Source: Grimontia hollisae CIP 101886 | GTDB taxonomy: Bacteria > Pseudomonadota > Gammaproteobacteria > Enterobacterales > Vibrionaceae | DNA: 64,000 nt | Direction: 5' to 3' | Assembly: GCF_000176515.1 (NCBI RefSeq) | Contig: NZ_ADAQ01000013.1 | Span: 335,361 to 399,360 of the forward strand | Shown: in pieces, positions 8,258 to 17,614 of the stretch | Layout of the letters: each line of letters begins with the position of its first letter | Position numbering within the stretch: the first letter of the stretch is position 1 | Made by a program: the position numbers and the translations under genes | The notes under the pieces: model-generated | The model's input: only the letters and a program-made list of their open reading frames with translations | Database searches by the model: none | Told to the model about the DNA's origin: nothing

Positions 8258-9471
8258 ACACAGCGCAACATTCCCAACGAGAAACCCGGTTTGAACAGTG
8301 CCTGAAATGCACCGTTTGCACTGTCTACTGCCCTGTTGCCAAAGCCAATCCACTCTATCCTGGCCCTAAACAATGCGGGCCAGACGGTGAACGGCTTCGA
8401 CTGAAAGATGCGACCTTTTACGATGATGCCCTGAAGATGTGCACCAACTGCAAGCGCTGCGAAACAGCTTGCCCTTCCGGTGTCAATATCGGCGACATTA
8501 TTGCCTTAGCGCGCAAGAACCATGAAAAAGCCCCGGTTAATCCCAAACGGCTGCGTGACTATGTGCTGAGCCATACGGATTTATTTGGATCGCTGTCTGC
8601 CCCTCTGGCACCTGTGGTGAACACCTTAACAGCGATAAAACCGGTCAAAAAATTAATGCATCATACGGTAGGTATTGATGAACACAAATCGTTGCCGACA
8701 TACAGCCGTATCACGTTCAGAAAATGGTTCGATTCACAAAAAGAGACACAAAACCAGTTCGCAGAACAGGTTTGCTTCTTCCATGGTTGTTACGTGAACT
8801 ATAACAATCCCCAACAGGGCAAAGATTTAGTCAAGGTGCTCAACGCGATGGGGATTGGCGTAAAATTGCTGGATAAAGAGCGGTGCTGTGGTGTCCCATT
8901 GATTGCCAACGGCTTTTTCAAAAAAGCAAAGAAAAATGCCGAAACCAATGTGGGTGAAATACGCCAACTGCCTCAATCCATGCCGGTGATTTCTACGTCG
9001 TCGACTTGCGCGTTTACGCTCAAGCAAGAGTATCCCCATGTGCTTGACGTCGATAACAGTGCTGTCGCCGACCGGATCTATTATGTCACCCGTTTCTTGC
9101 TCAAACGCATCATGGAAGGCAAAACACTCAAGCTGAAATCAACACCGTTGCGTGTGCTCTATCACACTCCTTGCCACCTTGAGCGAAGTGGCAACGTCAT
9201 TTTTACTTTAGAACTGCTCAAGCTGATCCCGGATTTAGAATTGGTGGTGTTGGATAGCCAGTGTTGTGGCAGTGCCGGCACGTACGGATTTAAAACCGAG
9301 AACTACGACACCTCAATCAAAATCGGGCAGGCCCTGTTTGACCAAATACGGGCACAACAGGCTGATTTTATTATCACTGACTGCGAAACCTGCAAATGGC
9401 AACTGGATGAAAACACCCAACTAGAAGCCATCCACCCCATCACCCTTTTGGCAAAAGCGTTAGCAGATTAA
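8254..9471 (+). CDS. glpC: Anaerobic glycerol-3-phosphate dehydrogenase subunit C
   Basis: Iron-sulfur subunit that links GlpAB to the membrane quinone pool. The 405-residue protein has two ferredoxin-type cysteine clusters near the N-terminus (CLKCTVCTVYCP and CTNCKRCETACP) and two CCG-domain motifs further on (RCCGVPL, QCCGSAG), the standard GlpC architecture. ATG 8254 is preceded by AGAGG and overlaps the glpB stop. A longer open frame to 8167 is only read-through of glpB in another frame. No clear terminator is visible in the 109 bp before the convergent polysaccharide operon. Confidence 0.95.
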   Translation: MNTAQHSQRETRFEQCLKCTVCTVYCPVAKANPLYPGPKQCGPDGERLRLKDATFYDDALKMCTNCKRCETACPSGVNIGDIIALARKNHEKAPVNPKRLRDYVLSHTDLFGSLSAPLAPVVNTLTAIKPVKKLMHHTVGIDEHKSLPTYSRITFRKWFDSQKETQNQFAEQVCFFHGCYVNYNNPQQGKDLVKVLNAMGIGVKLLDKERCCGVPLIANGFFKKAKKNAETNVGEIRQLPQSMPVISTSSTCAFTLKQEYPHVLDVDNSAVADRIYYVTRFLLKRIMEGKTLKLKSTPLRVLYHTPCHLERSGNVIFTLELLKLIPDLELVVLDSQCCGSAGTYGFKTENYDTSIKIGQALFDQIRAQQADFIITDCETCKWQLDENTQLEAIHPITLLAKALAD

Positions 9472-9580
9472 GCGGTAAGTGAAGCAAACAAAAGCAGGCA
9501 GGAGCAGAGCATGCGTAGTCAAGTCTCAGGCAAGATAGGCTTAGAATATGTTCATGCTCTTGCATTTGTAACCTGCTTGG

Positions 9581-10528
9581 CTAACCCGAAAAAAACAGGC
9601 AATACAATGCCATCGCGGCACTCCCTTGAAAGGAGCTTCTCCGTAACTCACCAAATAATGCGGCATAGGTATTGCGAAGACGCGAACGCGTTGCCTGTTG
9701 GCTGAGCGCTGCTACTGAAGGGTATTGGCTCGCCAAATAAGGATAACGGGCAGACAGTGCCCCCGCTTGTTTTACGCTGTTGCTTGCATTTTGCCTGAAA
9801 CGATAAATTCGCTTAAACAGCCCAAGAGGGTTCTTGTCCCCCGTCCCTATGGCGTTGGTTTCATGTTGTCGGTAAAGCATTAATGCTTGATCGACAAAGG
9901 TCAGTTTACCTTCTGTTTTTGCAACCAGGGCAAACCACCAATCATGCATACAAGCCTCGTTGGGGATGGGTAATGCTTTTTGCAACAATGCCCGGTTTGC
10001 CATCATAGTACAGCCCGACACGACATTCTGTTTAACCAGATTATTCATATCGGCGTGCCAGTTCTTAGGGATTTTTTTAGCTGTAAAGTATGAGTCGCAA
10101 ATAGTATTCAGTGAGGCATCTACAATCTTCAAATCAGAAAAAACCAGATGTGGCAAAGTAGCGTCATGCTTTATCATGCTCTCAAGTGTTAAGGATATTT
10201 TATTTTCCAGCCAGACATCATCTTGGTCACAGAACATAATAAAATTCGCTTGGCTAATATATACCCCGCGAGCGAAGTTTTTCATTGCTCCCAGCGAAGA
10301 GCTTTCATTGACATAAATCTGGATTTTACTGTCATTGATAGCTAACCGTTTTACGATAGATACGGTATTATCACTAGAACCATCATCCACCACGATAATA
10401 CTGTTTACAATAAACTGATAACCGTCATTACGTTGTACCGACTTTATCTGTTCCTCAATATACTTCTCACCGTTATATGTTGCTAACACAATATCAATAC
10501 AATGATGATGGACATCAGTGAATAACAT
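9581..10528 (-). CDS. GT2-family glycosyltransferase, rhamnosyltransferase-like
   Basis: Cytoplasmic GT-A fold glycosyltransferase, 315 residues, last gene of the leftward polysaccharide operon. It shows IDIVLATYNGEKYIEEQI at the nucleotide-binding N-terminus, the DDGSSD loop, the metal-binding segment FCDQDDVW, and MHDWWFALVA, followed by LYRQH. This combination is typical of RfbF-like rhamnosyltransferases that use dTDP-L-rhamnose, which rfbABCD upstream would supply. Acceptor and linkage cannot be read from sequence. It starts two bases after the previous gene ends, so the two are co-transcribed. Confidence 0.85.
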   Translation of the reverse strand: MLFTDVHHHCIDIVLATYNGEKYIEEQIKSVQRNDGYQFIVNSIIVVDDGSSDNTVSIVKRLAINDSKIQIYVNESSSLGAMKNFARGVYISQANFIMFCDQDDVWLENKISLTLESMIKHDATLPHLVFSDLKIVDASLNTICDSYFTAKKIPKNWHADMNNLVKQNVVSGCTMMANRALLQKALPIPNEACMHDWWFALVAKTEGKLTFVDQALMLYRQHETNAIGTGDKNPLGLFKRIYRFRQNASNSVKQAGALSARYPYLASQYPSVAALSQQATRSRLRNTYAALFGELRRSSFQGSAAMALYCLFFSG

Positions 10529-10530
10529 GA

Positions 10531-11346
10531 TTATCGTTCTAAAAGCCGTTCTTTTAAGACCATTAATGACGAACGTTTAGGCTGACATGACTCTCCTCGA
10601 AAGAAAACATATTTCACTACACCAGAGACATGCCAAAAAAAATATTTTGATAAAAATTTCCTGCTGTCTCTACTGCGTGTATGAACAACCCGGCTGTTCA
10701 ATATCATTTTCACTTTTATTCCACGCAATGACGCTCTACGGCAGAAGTCAACATCTTCACAATACATATAATAGGTTTCATCAAGACCATTCATTTTGAG
10801 GAAATTTTTTACTGATACTGCAAGAAATGCACCACTGGTCCAAAACACGCCATCTTTAGGCAAGCTATTCCCTTCTCGAAAAATAATGGTTTTGTTTTTA
10901 TTTAATAGGTAAGAGGAGAGAAAATCGTAAAACGTTGGATATCGTCTTACATTATGATCTTGACGGGTAAAGCTTTCATCCAAAAACAAGTTAACCGTAA
11001 CAACATTGTTGAAAAAGAGTTCTCTTTTATTGGAGAAAATCTTAAATGCCTGCCTTGATAAAATAATATCCGGATTGACCAACAAGAAAATATCATTCTT
11101 TTTCCTTTTAATCTTCTCCATGTAATAGAGAAAATTCAGATTATTATTCTCTGCAAACCCTCTTTCCTTATGATTAGCAATGTAGTGGACACCAAGATCG
11201 TCACAGTGATTTTTAAGTAAGGAAGAAGGAATATTATCACGACAAATTACAATCACATTATTCAACGATGACAACATTCTAAGTGTGCCAAAGTTGATAA
11301 TCATTTCTTCATGTTCATGAGATACTACTGAAACAACAAATCGCAT
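10531..11346 (-). CDS. wbbL: WbbL-like rhamnosyltransferase (GT2)
   Basis: The 271-residue protein follows E. coli WbbL motif by motif: VSHEHEEMI near the start, GFAENNNLNFL, LLVNPDIIL, VRRYPTFYDFLSSYLL, MYCEDVDFCRRASLRG and a C-terminal HVSGVVKYVFF. WbbL adds L-rhamnose from dTDP-L-rhamnose to GlcNAc-pyrophosphoryl-undecaprenol, the second step of many O-antigen repeats. If the function holds, synthesis here starts on a WecA-made lipid carrier. More AT-rich than the rfb genes. The comparison was made from memory, so the symbol is provisional. Confidence 0.75.
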   Translation of the reverse strand: MRFVVSVVSHEHEEMIINFGTLRMLSSLNNVIVICRDNIPSSLLKNHCDDLGVHYIANHKERGFAENNNLNFLYYMEKIKRKKNDIFLLVNPDIILSRQAFKIFSNKRELFFNNVVTVNLFLDESFTRQDHNVRRYPTFYDFLSSYLLNKNKTIIFREGNSLPKDGVFWTSGAFLAVSVKNFLKMNGLDETYYMYCEDVDFCRRASLRGIKVKMILNSRVVHTRSRDSRKFLSKYFFWHVSGVVKYVFFRGESCQPKRSSLMVLKERLLER

Positions 11347-11397
11347 ATATCATCCTAAATCGCCTTTTTATTATAAATAATTGGGTGAAACCGTAGC

Positions 11398-12720
11398 TCA
11401 GTAGTTATTTCTTTTTAATCCGCTCCTTGCTGCATTAATGTGCTGCAACGCAATTAACTGTCTTGGATTCAGTTGCAATGCTTGGGTCAGTAATCGCTCC
11501 GCGTACTGATACTCGCCATTTTGTAATGCGAACTCCCCCATGCTGGCTAAAAGGTGGGGAGAATGAACATCAGCTCCGACCCTTGTTCGCTGCTTAAACG
11601 TAGCAAGGCTTTTATTACAAATCGGTGTACAGTTTATTGCAGCTCTTTCTTCTTCGTCCTCATTTTTCCCCCATTTATTATTCCCATTCCTTAACGGCAC
11701 AGAGAAGATCGCCCAAAATGCAGGGTTGTCGAGGTAAAAATAACGGTGCCTATCCACAATTTTGCAGATTTTCCCAAACAGTACACTGTCATTTTCCTCA
11801 AGCCAATGAGCGACAGACAACAACTCCTGCGGGCTTGCATCCTGATTTTTGTATGCCTTTATCGGTCTGTCTTTTAGCACGTCCAGTAAAGGCGTCAAAC
11901 TTTCCATTTGTCGATGTTTAATAAACGTTTCAAGGTGTTTTACATGGGCGGTGTTAGCCGATGTTTGCGCCTTTTCAGGAATCACTGAAATATGTACATC
12001 TGATGCCGGGCGTTTTTGTAACTGACGGTGTAGCGCCAGTTCCAAATGCTGGATCGGAAAATAGTTAAGCAGGCGTTTAAACTCACGGGTAGCGTAGTCA
12101 TAGCTTGGGTTCACTACCCTAGCACAGTCTATGGTTTCATTCTCAGGCAACACAAACGCTGGCGCAATCAAGAACAGCAGGTCAGAGACAATCGAACCAC
12201 CATAAAACAGTCTCTTGCCATAAGGGCGCAATTGGAGGTTGATGCCCTTGCAATCATCCATCACCCGTGCAAAAGCATCTATCGCAGGAAATGAAGCAAG
12301 GGAGGCATGGAATGGTAAGTAATGGCTGTGGAGCTTCACCCTTTGGTTGTAATCCGATTCATGGTGCTCTAACGGATCTCGAATAAATCCCACGTAACGT
12401 GCCTTTGGCAATTGCGCAAAGAGCGGTCTCAGCATCGCAAAAAAGTATTCTGACGATAATAAAAGGGTATGAGCTTCACTCTGTTCAAATTCATTCAGTA
12501 AGCGCGTTAATTTCTTTTCATTTAACGTGCGGGATCCGTTCTGATCATGGTTTGCAATGCTATCAATATTGCCTGAACTGATACCGTTTGTATCGACGGT
12601 GTGTTCCGGATAGAAAATACCGTGTTGAAATAAGATCTTATTATGACTGTTAAGCCAGGCCTGCAACGCAGAGCTGCCGGTTTTTCCTGGCCCAACATGA
12701 ATGACCACATTTTTATTCAT
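11398..12720 (-). CDS. Sulfotransferase-like protein with C-terminal TPR
   Basis: A 440-residue protein opening with a P-loop of the PAPS-dependent sulfotransferase type (HVGPGKTGSSALQAWL, residues 8-23). A second expected element, YVGFIRDPLEHHESDY, matches the 3'-phosphate-binding arginine/serine region of sulfotransferases. The last 50 residues (GEFALQNGEYQYAERLL, then ALQLNPRQ) form one or two TPR units. It probably transfers sulfate to the polysaccharide, but could be a degenerate nucleotide-binding homologue. It lies 7 bp after the two-domain glycosyltransferase. No PAPS synthesis genes are in the window. Confidence 0.7.
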   Translation of the reverse strand: MNKNVVIHVGPGKTGSSALQAWLNSHNKILFQHGIFYPEHTVDTNGISSGNIDSIANHDQNGSRTLNEKKLTRLLNEFEQSEAHTLLLSSEYFFAMLRPLFAQLPKARYVGFIRDPLEHHESDYNQRVKLHSHYLPFHASLASFPAIDAFARVMDDCKGINLQLRPYGKRLFYGGSIVSDLLFLIAPAFVLPENETIDCARVVNPSYDYATREFKRLLNYFPIQHLELALHRQLQKRPASDVHISVIPEKAQTSANTAHVKHLETFIKHRQMESLTPLLDVLKDRPIKAYKNQDASPQELLSVAHWLEENDSVLFGKICKIVDRHRYFYLDNPAFWAIFSVPLRNGNNKWGKNEDEEERAAINCTPICNKSLATFKQRTRVGADVHSPHLLASMGEFALQNGEYQYAERLLTQALQLNPRQLIALQHINAARSGLKRNNY

Positions 12721-12727
12721 ACTGTCC

Positions 12728-14485
12728 CTAACGGTAAGAAAAATCTTCGCGATCCAAGGTCAGCCATTGGCTGTAGTTCGGATCATTGAGCAAAGAATCC
12801 CCCCACTTTTGCTTCATGTAGGTGATTTCGCGTTGAAAGCGGGCTATTTTTTCTGGGCTGTTTTCAGCCCCCCGGCTAACACTTTCGTGGTGTATCAGCG
12901 TCGCATAAGGTGTCCAGAGGTTGCGATAACCAGAATCACGTACTCTCAGGCAAAAATCCACATCATTAAATGCAATGGCTAAATCTTTCTCGTTTAGTCC
13001 TCCCACCTGTTCAAACACGCTTTTACGCACAGCCAGACAAGCTCCCGTCACTGCACTAAAATTCTGAATAATCTGTAGGCGTTTAAAATATCCGGGATGA
13101 TCGCCTGGGAAATATTTATGTGAATGGCCAGCCACACCACCAAGACCAGTAATGACCCCTGCATGCTGTAATCGTCCATCAGGGTAATAAAGCTTTGCCC
13201 CCACACAACCAATATCTGGCCGGATAGCATGGGAGACCATTTCCCTTAACCAATCAGGGTTGATGGCTTCCACATCGTTGTTTAGCAAGAGCAACACGTC
13301 ACCTTTCGCGTGTTTTGCCGCCATATTGTTAATGGCAGAATAGTTAAACGGCGCATCAAACATGAGCAGGCGCACCTTGCCTGCCAGTTCCAATTGTTTA
13401 AACAGCGCCTTTGACTCACTGCAATCACTTTGGTTATCCATCAGCAAAACTTCAAAATGGGGATAATCATTTTTCTCATAAAGAGAGGTCACACACCTTT
13501 CCACTAACGCTCTGCTATTTCGGGTGGGTATGATGATTGAAACCAAGGGCGCCTTTGCAGGAATGGGCCAGCGGGCACGATACGTATTGGGCAATTTGCC
13601 AAGTTCGACTGACACACCTTTAGGGCCAAGATGATCTTGCAACGCCCTTAAACCCGCATCCTGCGCATACCCTTTTTCAGATTCTGCAAATGCCGTCGAA
13701 CCCGGCACAGCCCGCCAGTGATAAAGCACATAGGGAATATGTACTACTTCTTCGGGTTTACAGTGTTCAAGACAACGAAGCAGTAAATCATAGTCCTGAC
13801 TGCCTTCATAGCCTTCACGGAAACCGCCGACCTTTTCCACCAATTCACGTTGATACACCCCTAAATGAGATATGTAGTTATGTGAATACAGCAAGTCAGG
13901 GTTAAAAGCCGGTTTAAAGTGAGGGGAGTGGTGATTACCTTTCGCATCTATTTTATCTTCATCGCTGTAGAGCACACGGGCGTTTGGATTCTGCCCAAGA
14001 TAATAAGCCACGCATTTTAATGCATCAGGGTGAATTATATCATCCTGATCAAGTAGTAATAGATAATCACCGTTGGCAAGCTCTAATCCAATATTTGATG
14101 CTTTTGAAATATGCCCATTTTTTCGTTGAGTAACAATATTAATCTTGGGATTATCATTTAACGTTATCAGAAGATCACTTAACGCTTGGCAATTTGAAGC
14201 ATCATCAACGATGATCAGTTGCCAGTGTTGATAGGTTTGCCCCATGACTGAATCGAACATTGATTTAAAGGTAGTCAGATCGGGTTTAAATGTTGGGATG
14301 ATGATTGAGAATAAAATTGTATTATTATTTAGTTGAAGTTGATTAAGTTTCCTGCATTGTGAAGGAAGGTAGAAGTTTTCATGGCGATATGATGAGAAAA
14401 TTAAGAAGTATCTCTTGAAAAAGCTTTTGAGCCAGCCAAATACACTCTTAAATTTAATAGGCGTTGAAAGAGTGTTATTTATCAA
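12728..14485 (-). CDS. Tandem two-domain GT2 glycosyltransferase
   Basis: 585 residues with two GT-A domains in a row. The first has FSIIIPTFKPDLTT, IVDDASN and LLLLDQDDIIHPDAL; the second has VSIIIPTRNSRALVERC, MDNQSD, LLLNNDVEAINPDWL and IAFNDVDFCLRVRDSGY. Such tandem enzymes often add two residues of a repeat unit or act in rhamnan synthesis. It precedes the sulfotransferase gene by only 7 bp. Its base composition is near the genome average, unlike the AT-rich genes just upstream. Specificity is unknown. Confidence 0.85.
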   Translation of the reverse strand: MINNTLSTPIKFKSVFGWLKSFFKRYFLIFSSYRHENFYLPSQCRKLNQLQLNNNTILFSIIIPTFKPDLTTFKSMFDSVMGQTYQHWQLIIVDDASNCQALSDLLITLNDNPKINIVTQRKNGHISKASNIGLELANGDYLLLLDQDDIIHPDALKCVAYYLGQNPNARVLYSDEDKIDAKGNHHSPHFKPAFNPDLLYSHNYISHLGVYQRELVEKVGGFREGYEGSQDYDLLLRCLEHCKPEEVVHIPYVLYHWRAVPGSTAFAESEKGYAQDAGLRALQDHLGPKGVSVELGKLPNTYRARWPIPAKAPLVSIIIPTRNSRALVERCVTSLYEKNDYPHFEVLLMDNQSDCSESKALFKQLELAGKVRLLMFDAPFNYSAINNMAAKHAKGDVLLLLNNDVEAINPDWLREMVSHAIRPDIGCVGAKLYYPDGRLQHAGVITGLGGVAGHSHKYFPGDHPGYFKRLQIIQNFSAVTGACLAVRKSVFEQVGGLNEKDLAIAFNDVDFCLRVRDSGYRNLWTPYATLIHHESVSRGAENSPEKIARFQREITYMKQKWGDSLLNDPNYSQWLTLDREDFSYR

Positions 14486-14550
14486 AGGATAATACTCATA
14501 AATGAAAACACAATCATTTCAATTATACAAACCATCAAACAACACTATAT

Positions 14551-15144
14551 TCATCTAGGATCAAAATAAAAATCAATATTATTAATCACATATTTAGCAT
14601 CCACCTTTCCAGGATAAATATTAAATATTGCCATTCGATTAGACACGATATCAATAGGTTTAAAAAAATTCTCTACATGATGATAATATTTTCTATCTGT
14701 ATAATCATCAAAAATCAAAATAGTTTCCTTGGTTACATTTATGCATGATGAAATAAATGTAGCAACACGAAACCGTCCGTCTATCATTATAATATCAGGT
14801 ATGTATGAGTTTTCAGAACAAAATTTCCACGATTTTTTTGAATATTCTGGCCATTTTTTAATATTACTTTCATCTATTGGATATCCCCATATTTTTGTAG
14901 CACCAACATCAGCCCATATAGGTATAATATTCCCTGGGAGATCTTGTTCCTTTGCTGCTCCCAATAACTCAATAAGCCATTTATGATCCGTTTCAGTGGT
15001 AACAACGTTACAATTATGCTTAGCTGCAAGAAGTGTAGACCCTCCAGCACCATATTCTAGTATATTTTTTTTAGACTTATATAAGTCTTGTAAAAATCTA
15101 GAGCACTCTTCATTAAAGGTCAATTTAAAATCACTAAAAAACAT
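14551..15144 (-). CDS. SAM-dependent methyltransferase-like protein
   Basis: 197 residues with a class I methyltransferase signature (ILEYGAGGSTLLAA, motif I), an acidic residue after the second strand (TTETDHKW) and PDIIMIDGRFRVA as the motif IV region. It may methylate a sugar of the polysaccharide, but substrate and activity are inferred only from the fold and operon. Strongly AT-rich, like its upstream neighbours. Confidence 0.6.
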   Translation of the reverse strand: MFFSDFKLTFNEECSRFLQDLYKSKKNILEYGAGGSTLLAAKHNCNVVTTETDHKWLIELLGAAKEQDLPGNIIPIWADVGATKIWGYPIDESNIKKWPEYSKKSWKFCSENSYIPDIIMIDGRFRVATFISSCINVTKETILIFDDYTDRKYYHHVENFFKPIDIVSNRMAIFNIYPGKVDAKYVINNIDFYFDPR

Positions 15145-15187
15145 ATATATACCATTTAAACATAATTTTCAAGAAAATATAAAATAT

Positions 15188-16354
15188 CTAATTTTCATTA
15201 TATATATCTCTTGTATAGACTTTATCCATCACATCTTCTAGGTCATCCGAAAGCCTGTTAGCAACGATTAAATCACATAAATTTTTGAAGCTGGTTAGGT
15301 CACTTATAACTGGTGAATTAAAAAAAGAAAGACTATTTAATGTAGGCTCATATACAACTATATGTATACCCTTCGATTTTATTCTTTTCATAACACCTTG
15401 TACACTTGAGGATCTAAAATTGTCAGATTCCAATTTCATAACAAGCCTATATATACCGACAATTTTGGGTTTTTTACTCATTATAACATCGGCCACATGA
15501 TCCTTACGTGTAACATTAGCATCAACTATAGCCTTTATTATATTATTAGGAACTTTAGAATAATTAGCCAATAATTGCTTAGTATCTTTAGGTAAGCAAT
15601 AGCCTCCATATCCAAAAGAAGGATTATTATATTTAAACCCAATTCTTGGATCTAGGCTAACACCCTCTATAATGTCTTTGCTAGAAAGACTTAATGTTTC
15701 TGCATATGAGTCAAGCTCGTTAAAATATGCTATTCTCATTGCTAAGTATGTATTTGAAAATAGCTTTACAGCTTCTGCTTCGGTGTTATTTATTAATAAA
15801 ATAGGTACATTATTTTTTCTTGCTCCTTTCAAAAGTAACTTGGAGAAAATTTCAGCTCTTTTACTTTTTTCTCCAACTATAATTCTAGATGGATATAAAT
15901 TGTCATATAATGCTTTACCCTCTCTTAAGAATTCAGGGGAAAAAACTATGTTATTAGTTGAAAATCGTATTTTAGCATCATTTGTATATCCAACTGGAAC
16001 AGTGGATTTTATTACAATCAATGCATTCATATTTACTGAAATGACATTATGAATAACCGAATCTACACTCTGCGTATCGAAACCATTAGAAAATGGGTCA
16101 TAATCAGTAGGAGTGGCTATAATTATAACATCTGCATTCTTAAATTCTTTTCCCCAATCTTTTGTAGCTGATAAATTAAGGTCTCTTGATAACAAAAATT
16201 CTTTAGCATCAACATCTTCAAAGGTAATCATCCTATCATTCAATTTTTTCACTTTTTCTTCATCTATATCTATAATAACAACTTCATTATGCTGAGCTAA
16301 TAATAATGCATTTGAAATACCAACATACCCTGCTCCAACAACACAAATTTTCAC
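15188..16354 (-). CDS. ugd: UDP-glucose 6-dehydrogenase
   Basis: Oxidises UDP-glucose twice to UDP-glucuronic acid with NAD+, giving an acidic sugar precursor. The 388 residues begin with the NAD-binding motif [19 protein letters not shown]. The catalytic cysteine is in [14 protein letters not shown], and KSTVPVGYT and [12 protein letters not shown] are further family signatures. It makes a uronic-acid-containing polysaccharide likely. AT-rich. A non-coding gap of 333 bp separates it from the next upstream gene, so it may mark a cassette join. Confidence 0.93.
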   Translation of the reverse strand: MKICVVGAGYVGISNALLLAQHNEVVIIDIDEEKVKKLNDRMITFEDVDAKEFLLSRDLNLSATKDWGKEFKNADVIIIATPTDYDPFSNGFDTQSVDSVIHNVISVNMNALIVIKSTVPVGYTNDAKIRFSTNNIVFSPEFLREGKALYDNLYPSRIIVGEKSKRAEIFSKLLLKGARKNNVPILLINNTEAEAVKLFSNTYLAMRIAYFNELDSYAETLSLSSKDIIEGVSLDPRIGFKYNNPSFGYGGYCLPKDTKQLLANYSKVPNNIIKAIVDANVTRKDHVADVIMSKKPKIVGIYRLVMKLESDNFRSSSVQGVMKRIKSKGIHIVVYEPTLNSLSFFNSPVISDLTSFKNLCDLIVANRLSDDLEDVMDKVYTRDIYNEN

Positions 16355-16687
16355 TATTCATTCCTCTGTCTTCAGCCTCGAAGTGCAACACTTCCTAATA
16401 TCACGCAACTATTGCCATTTCTTTGGAAATAACTACTAGGGGCTGCTTTGTCGGTCGTCATGGACAATACATCAATGTGCTTTGATGCGATCAATATTCA
16501 TGGCAACTCCTCAAAAGAGGAGCATAAGATCACTGTCGGCTTATCAGGTCAATTTTGTTGGGTGCCCTACTTTGATAGTTCAGCATGATTTAGGAGCAAC
16601 GTCCCTTATTATTTGAAATCAAAGTTTAACTTAAAAAACTTCACAAGTTAATTTCTATAACATTTCATTAGGCTAAATCTACAGGAT
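16355..16687. other. Non-coding gap within the AT-rich sugar cassette
   Basis: No gene with a start, ribosome site and normal length is visible. The middle (about 16430-16590) is less AT-rich than both flanks and has short open stretches on both strands, including one on the minus strand ending VALRG before a stop near 16375, so it may be the remnant of a decayed gene or element. I could not identify a family. Confidence 0.4.
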
Positions 16688-16702
16688 TTAGCCTAATGAA
16701 AT
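16662..16702. repeat. 18-bp perfect inverted repeat across the epimerase stop codon
   Basis: Arms 16662-16679 and 16685-16702 are perfectly complementary around the loop TACAG. The right arm includes the last codons and stop of the epimerase gene. Read on the minus strand no T run follows, so it is an imperfect candidate for a terminator; it could also be a recombination scar. Confidence 0.75.
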
Positions 16703-17614
16703 TAAATCTGATAATATATCGGCCAGGTCACGGGTAGCTTTCCATTTTGTATCTTTATATACTTTATCACAATTTATATTAACATCAATGAGATCTATAT
16801 CTCTCGCATTAACTTTATTTATTTTTATTTTTTTTCCTGAAGTGTTTTCTATAATTTTTATCACTTCATTTATTGAATAACTAACACCACTTCCTATGTT
16901 GTAGATTGTAGATTCAAAATTACAATTATTATTATAATGATTAACCACTTCAAGCATACCTTCAGATAATTCGTCAGCATCAATGAAATCTCTCTTCTGC
17001 TCTCCATTTCCGTAGAGAATAAACTCACTATCATTTTTCATTGCTCTAATTAGAGATGCCACCACTCCTTGATAAGGATTATTTTGCCAAACTCCTATAG
17101 GATTTGATATCCTAAGTATACAATACTTTAGATTATAGACTCTACTATTGAATTCCAGAACATTCTCACTCACTTGTTTTGTAAATCCATAAGAAGAAAT
17201 TGGAGCTAATATAGAGTCTTCATTTTTTATTTCATTGCTACTAGCATAAATCATTCCTGCTGAAGATGAATAAATAAAAACAGAGTTTTTCCTCGCTAAA
17301 TTTGCAAAATTTTTTGAAATTCTCATCAACATTGGTATATTTATTTCAATCTCTTCCTCTGGGCAATTGGCATATCTACTGGGTACTGAATTACCAGCAA
17401 GATAGAAAAAAGCCTTGCAATCATTATAAATAACATTAAGTTCTTCCTCATTAAGAGAAATAAACTCACTAACTTTCATTTTAGTTATGAGATTATGTTC
17501 AAATAGACTAGATTTAAAATTTCTCCCTATAGCTAAAACAGAAAAATTACTCTCGATACATTTATTTGTCAAGTGTTGACCAATAAATCCTGTAGCACCA
17601 AAAATTATAATCAC
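16688..17614 (-). CDS. NAD-dependent epimerase/dehydratase (extended SDR)
   Basis: 308 residues with the extended short-chain dehydrogenase layout: N-terminal IIIFGATGFIGQHL, catalytic YSSSAG and then YGFTKQ (the Tyr-x-x-x-Lys pair), and YGNGEQKRDFIDADEL. It probably epimerises, reduces or dehydrates a nucleotide sugar for the polysaccharide. The substrate cannot be told from sequence; GalE-like and WbpP-like activities are both possible. It overlaps the upstream glycosyltransferase by four bases. AT-rich. Confidence 0.8.
   Translation of the reverse strand: MIIIFGATGFIGQHLTNKCIESNFSVLAIGRNFKSSLFEHNLITKMKVSEFISLNEEELNVIYNDCKAFFYLAGNSVPSRYANCPEEEIEINIPMLMRISKNFANLARKNSVFIYSSSAGMIYASSNEIKNEDSILAPISSYGFTKQVSENVLEFNSRVYNLKYCILRISNPIGVWQNNPYQGVVASLIRAMKNDSEFILYGNGEQKRDFIDADELSEGMLEVVNHYNNNCNFESTIYNIGSGVSYSINEVIKIIENTSGKKIKINKVNARDIDLIDVNINCDKVYKDTKWKATRDLADILSDLISLG

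Noticed and set aside
16355-16687. A possible insertion-sequence remnant.
   Set aside because: No terminal inverted repeats, target duplication or recognisable transposase residues; only short open stretches. Recorded as an unexplained gap instead.
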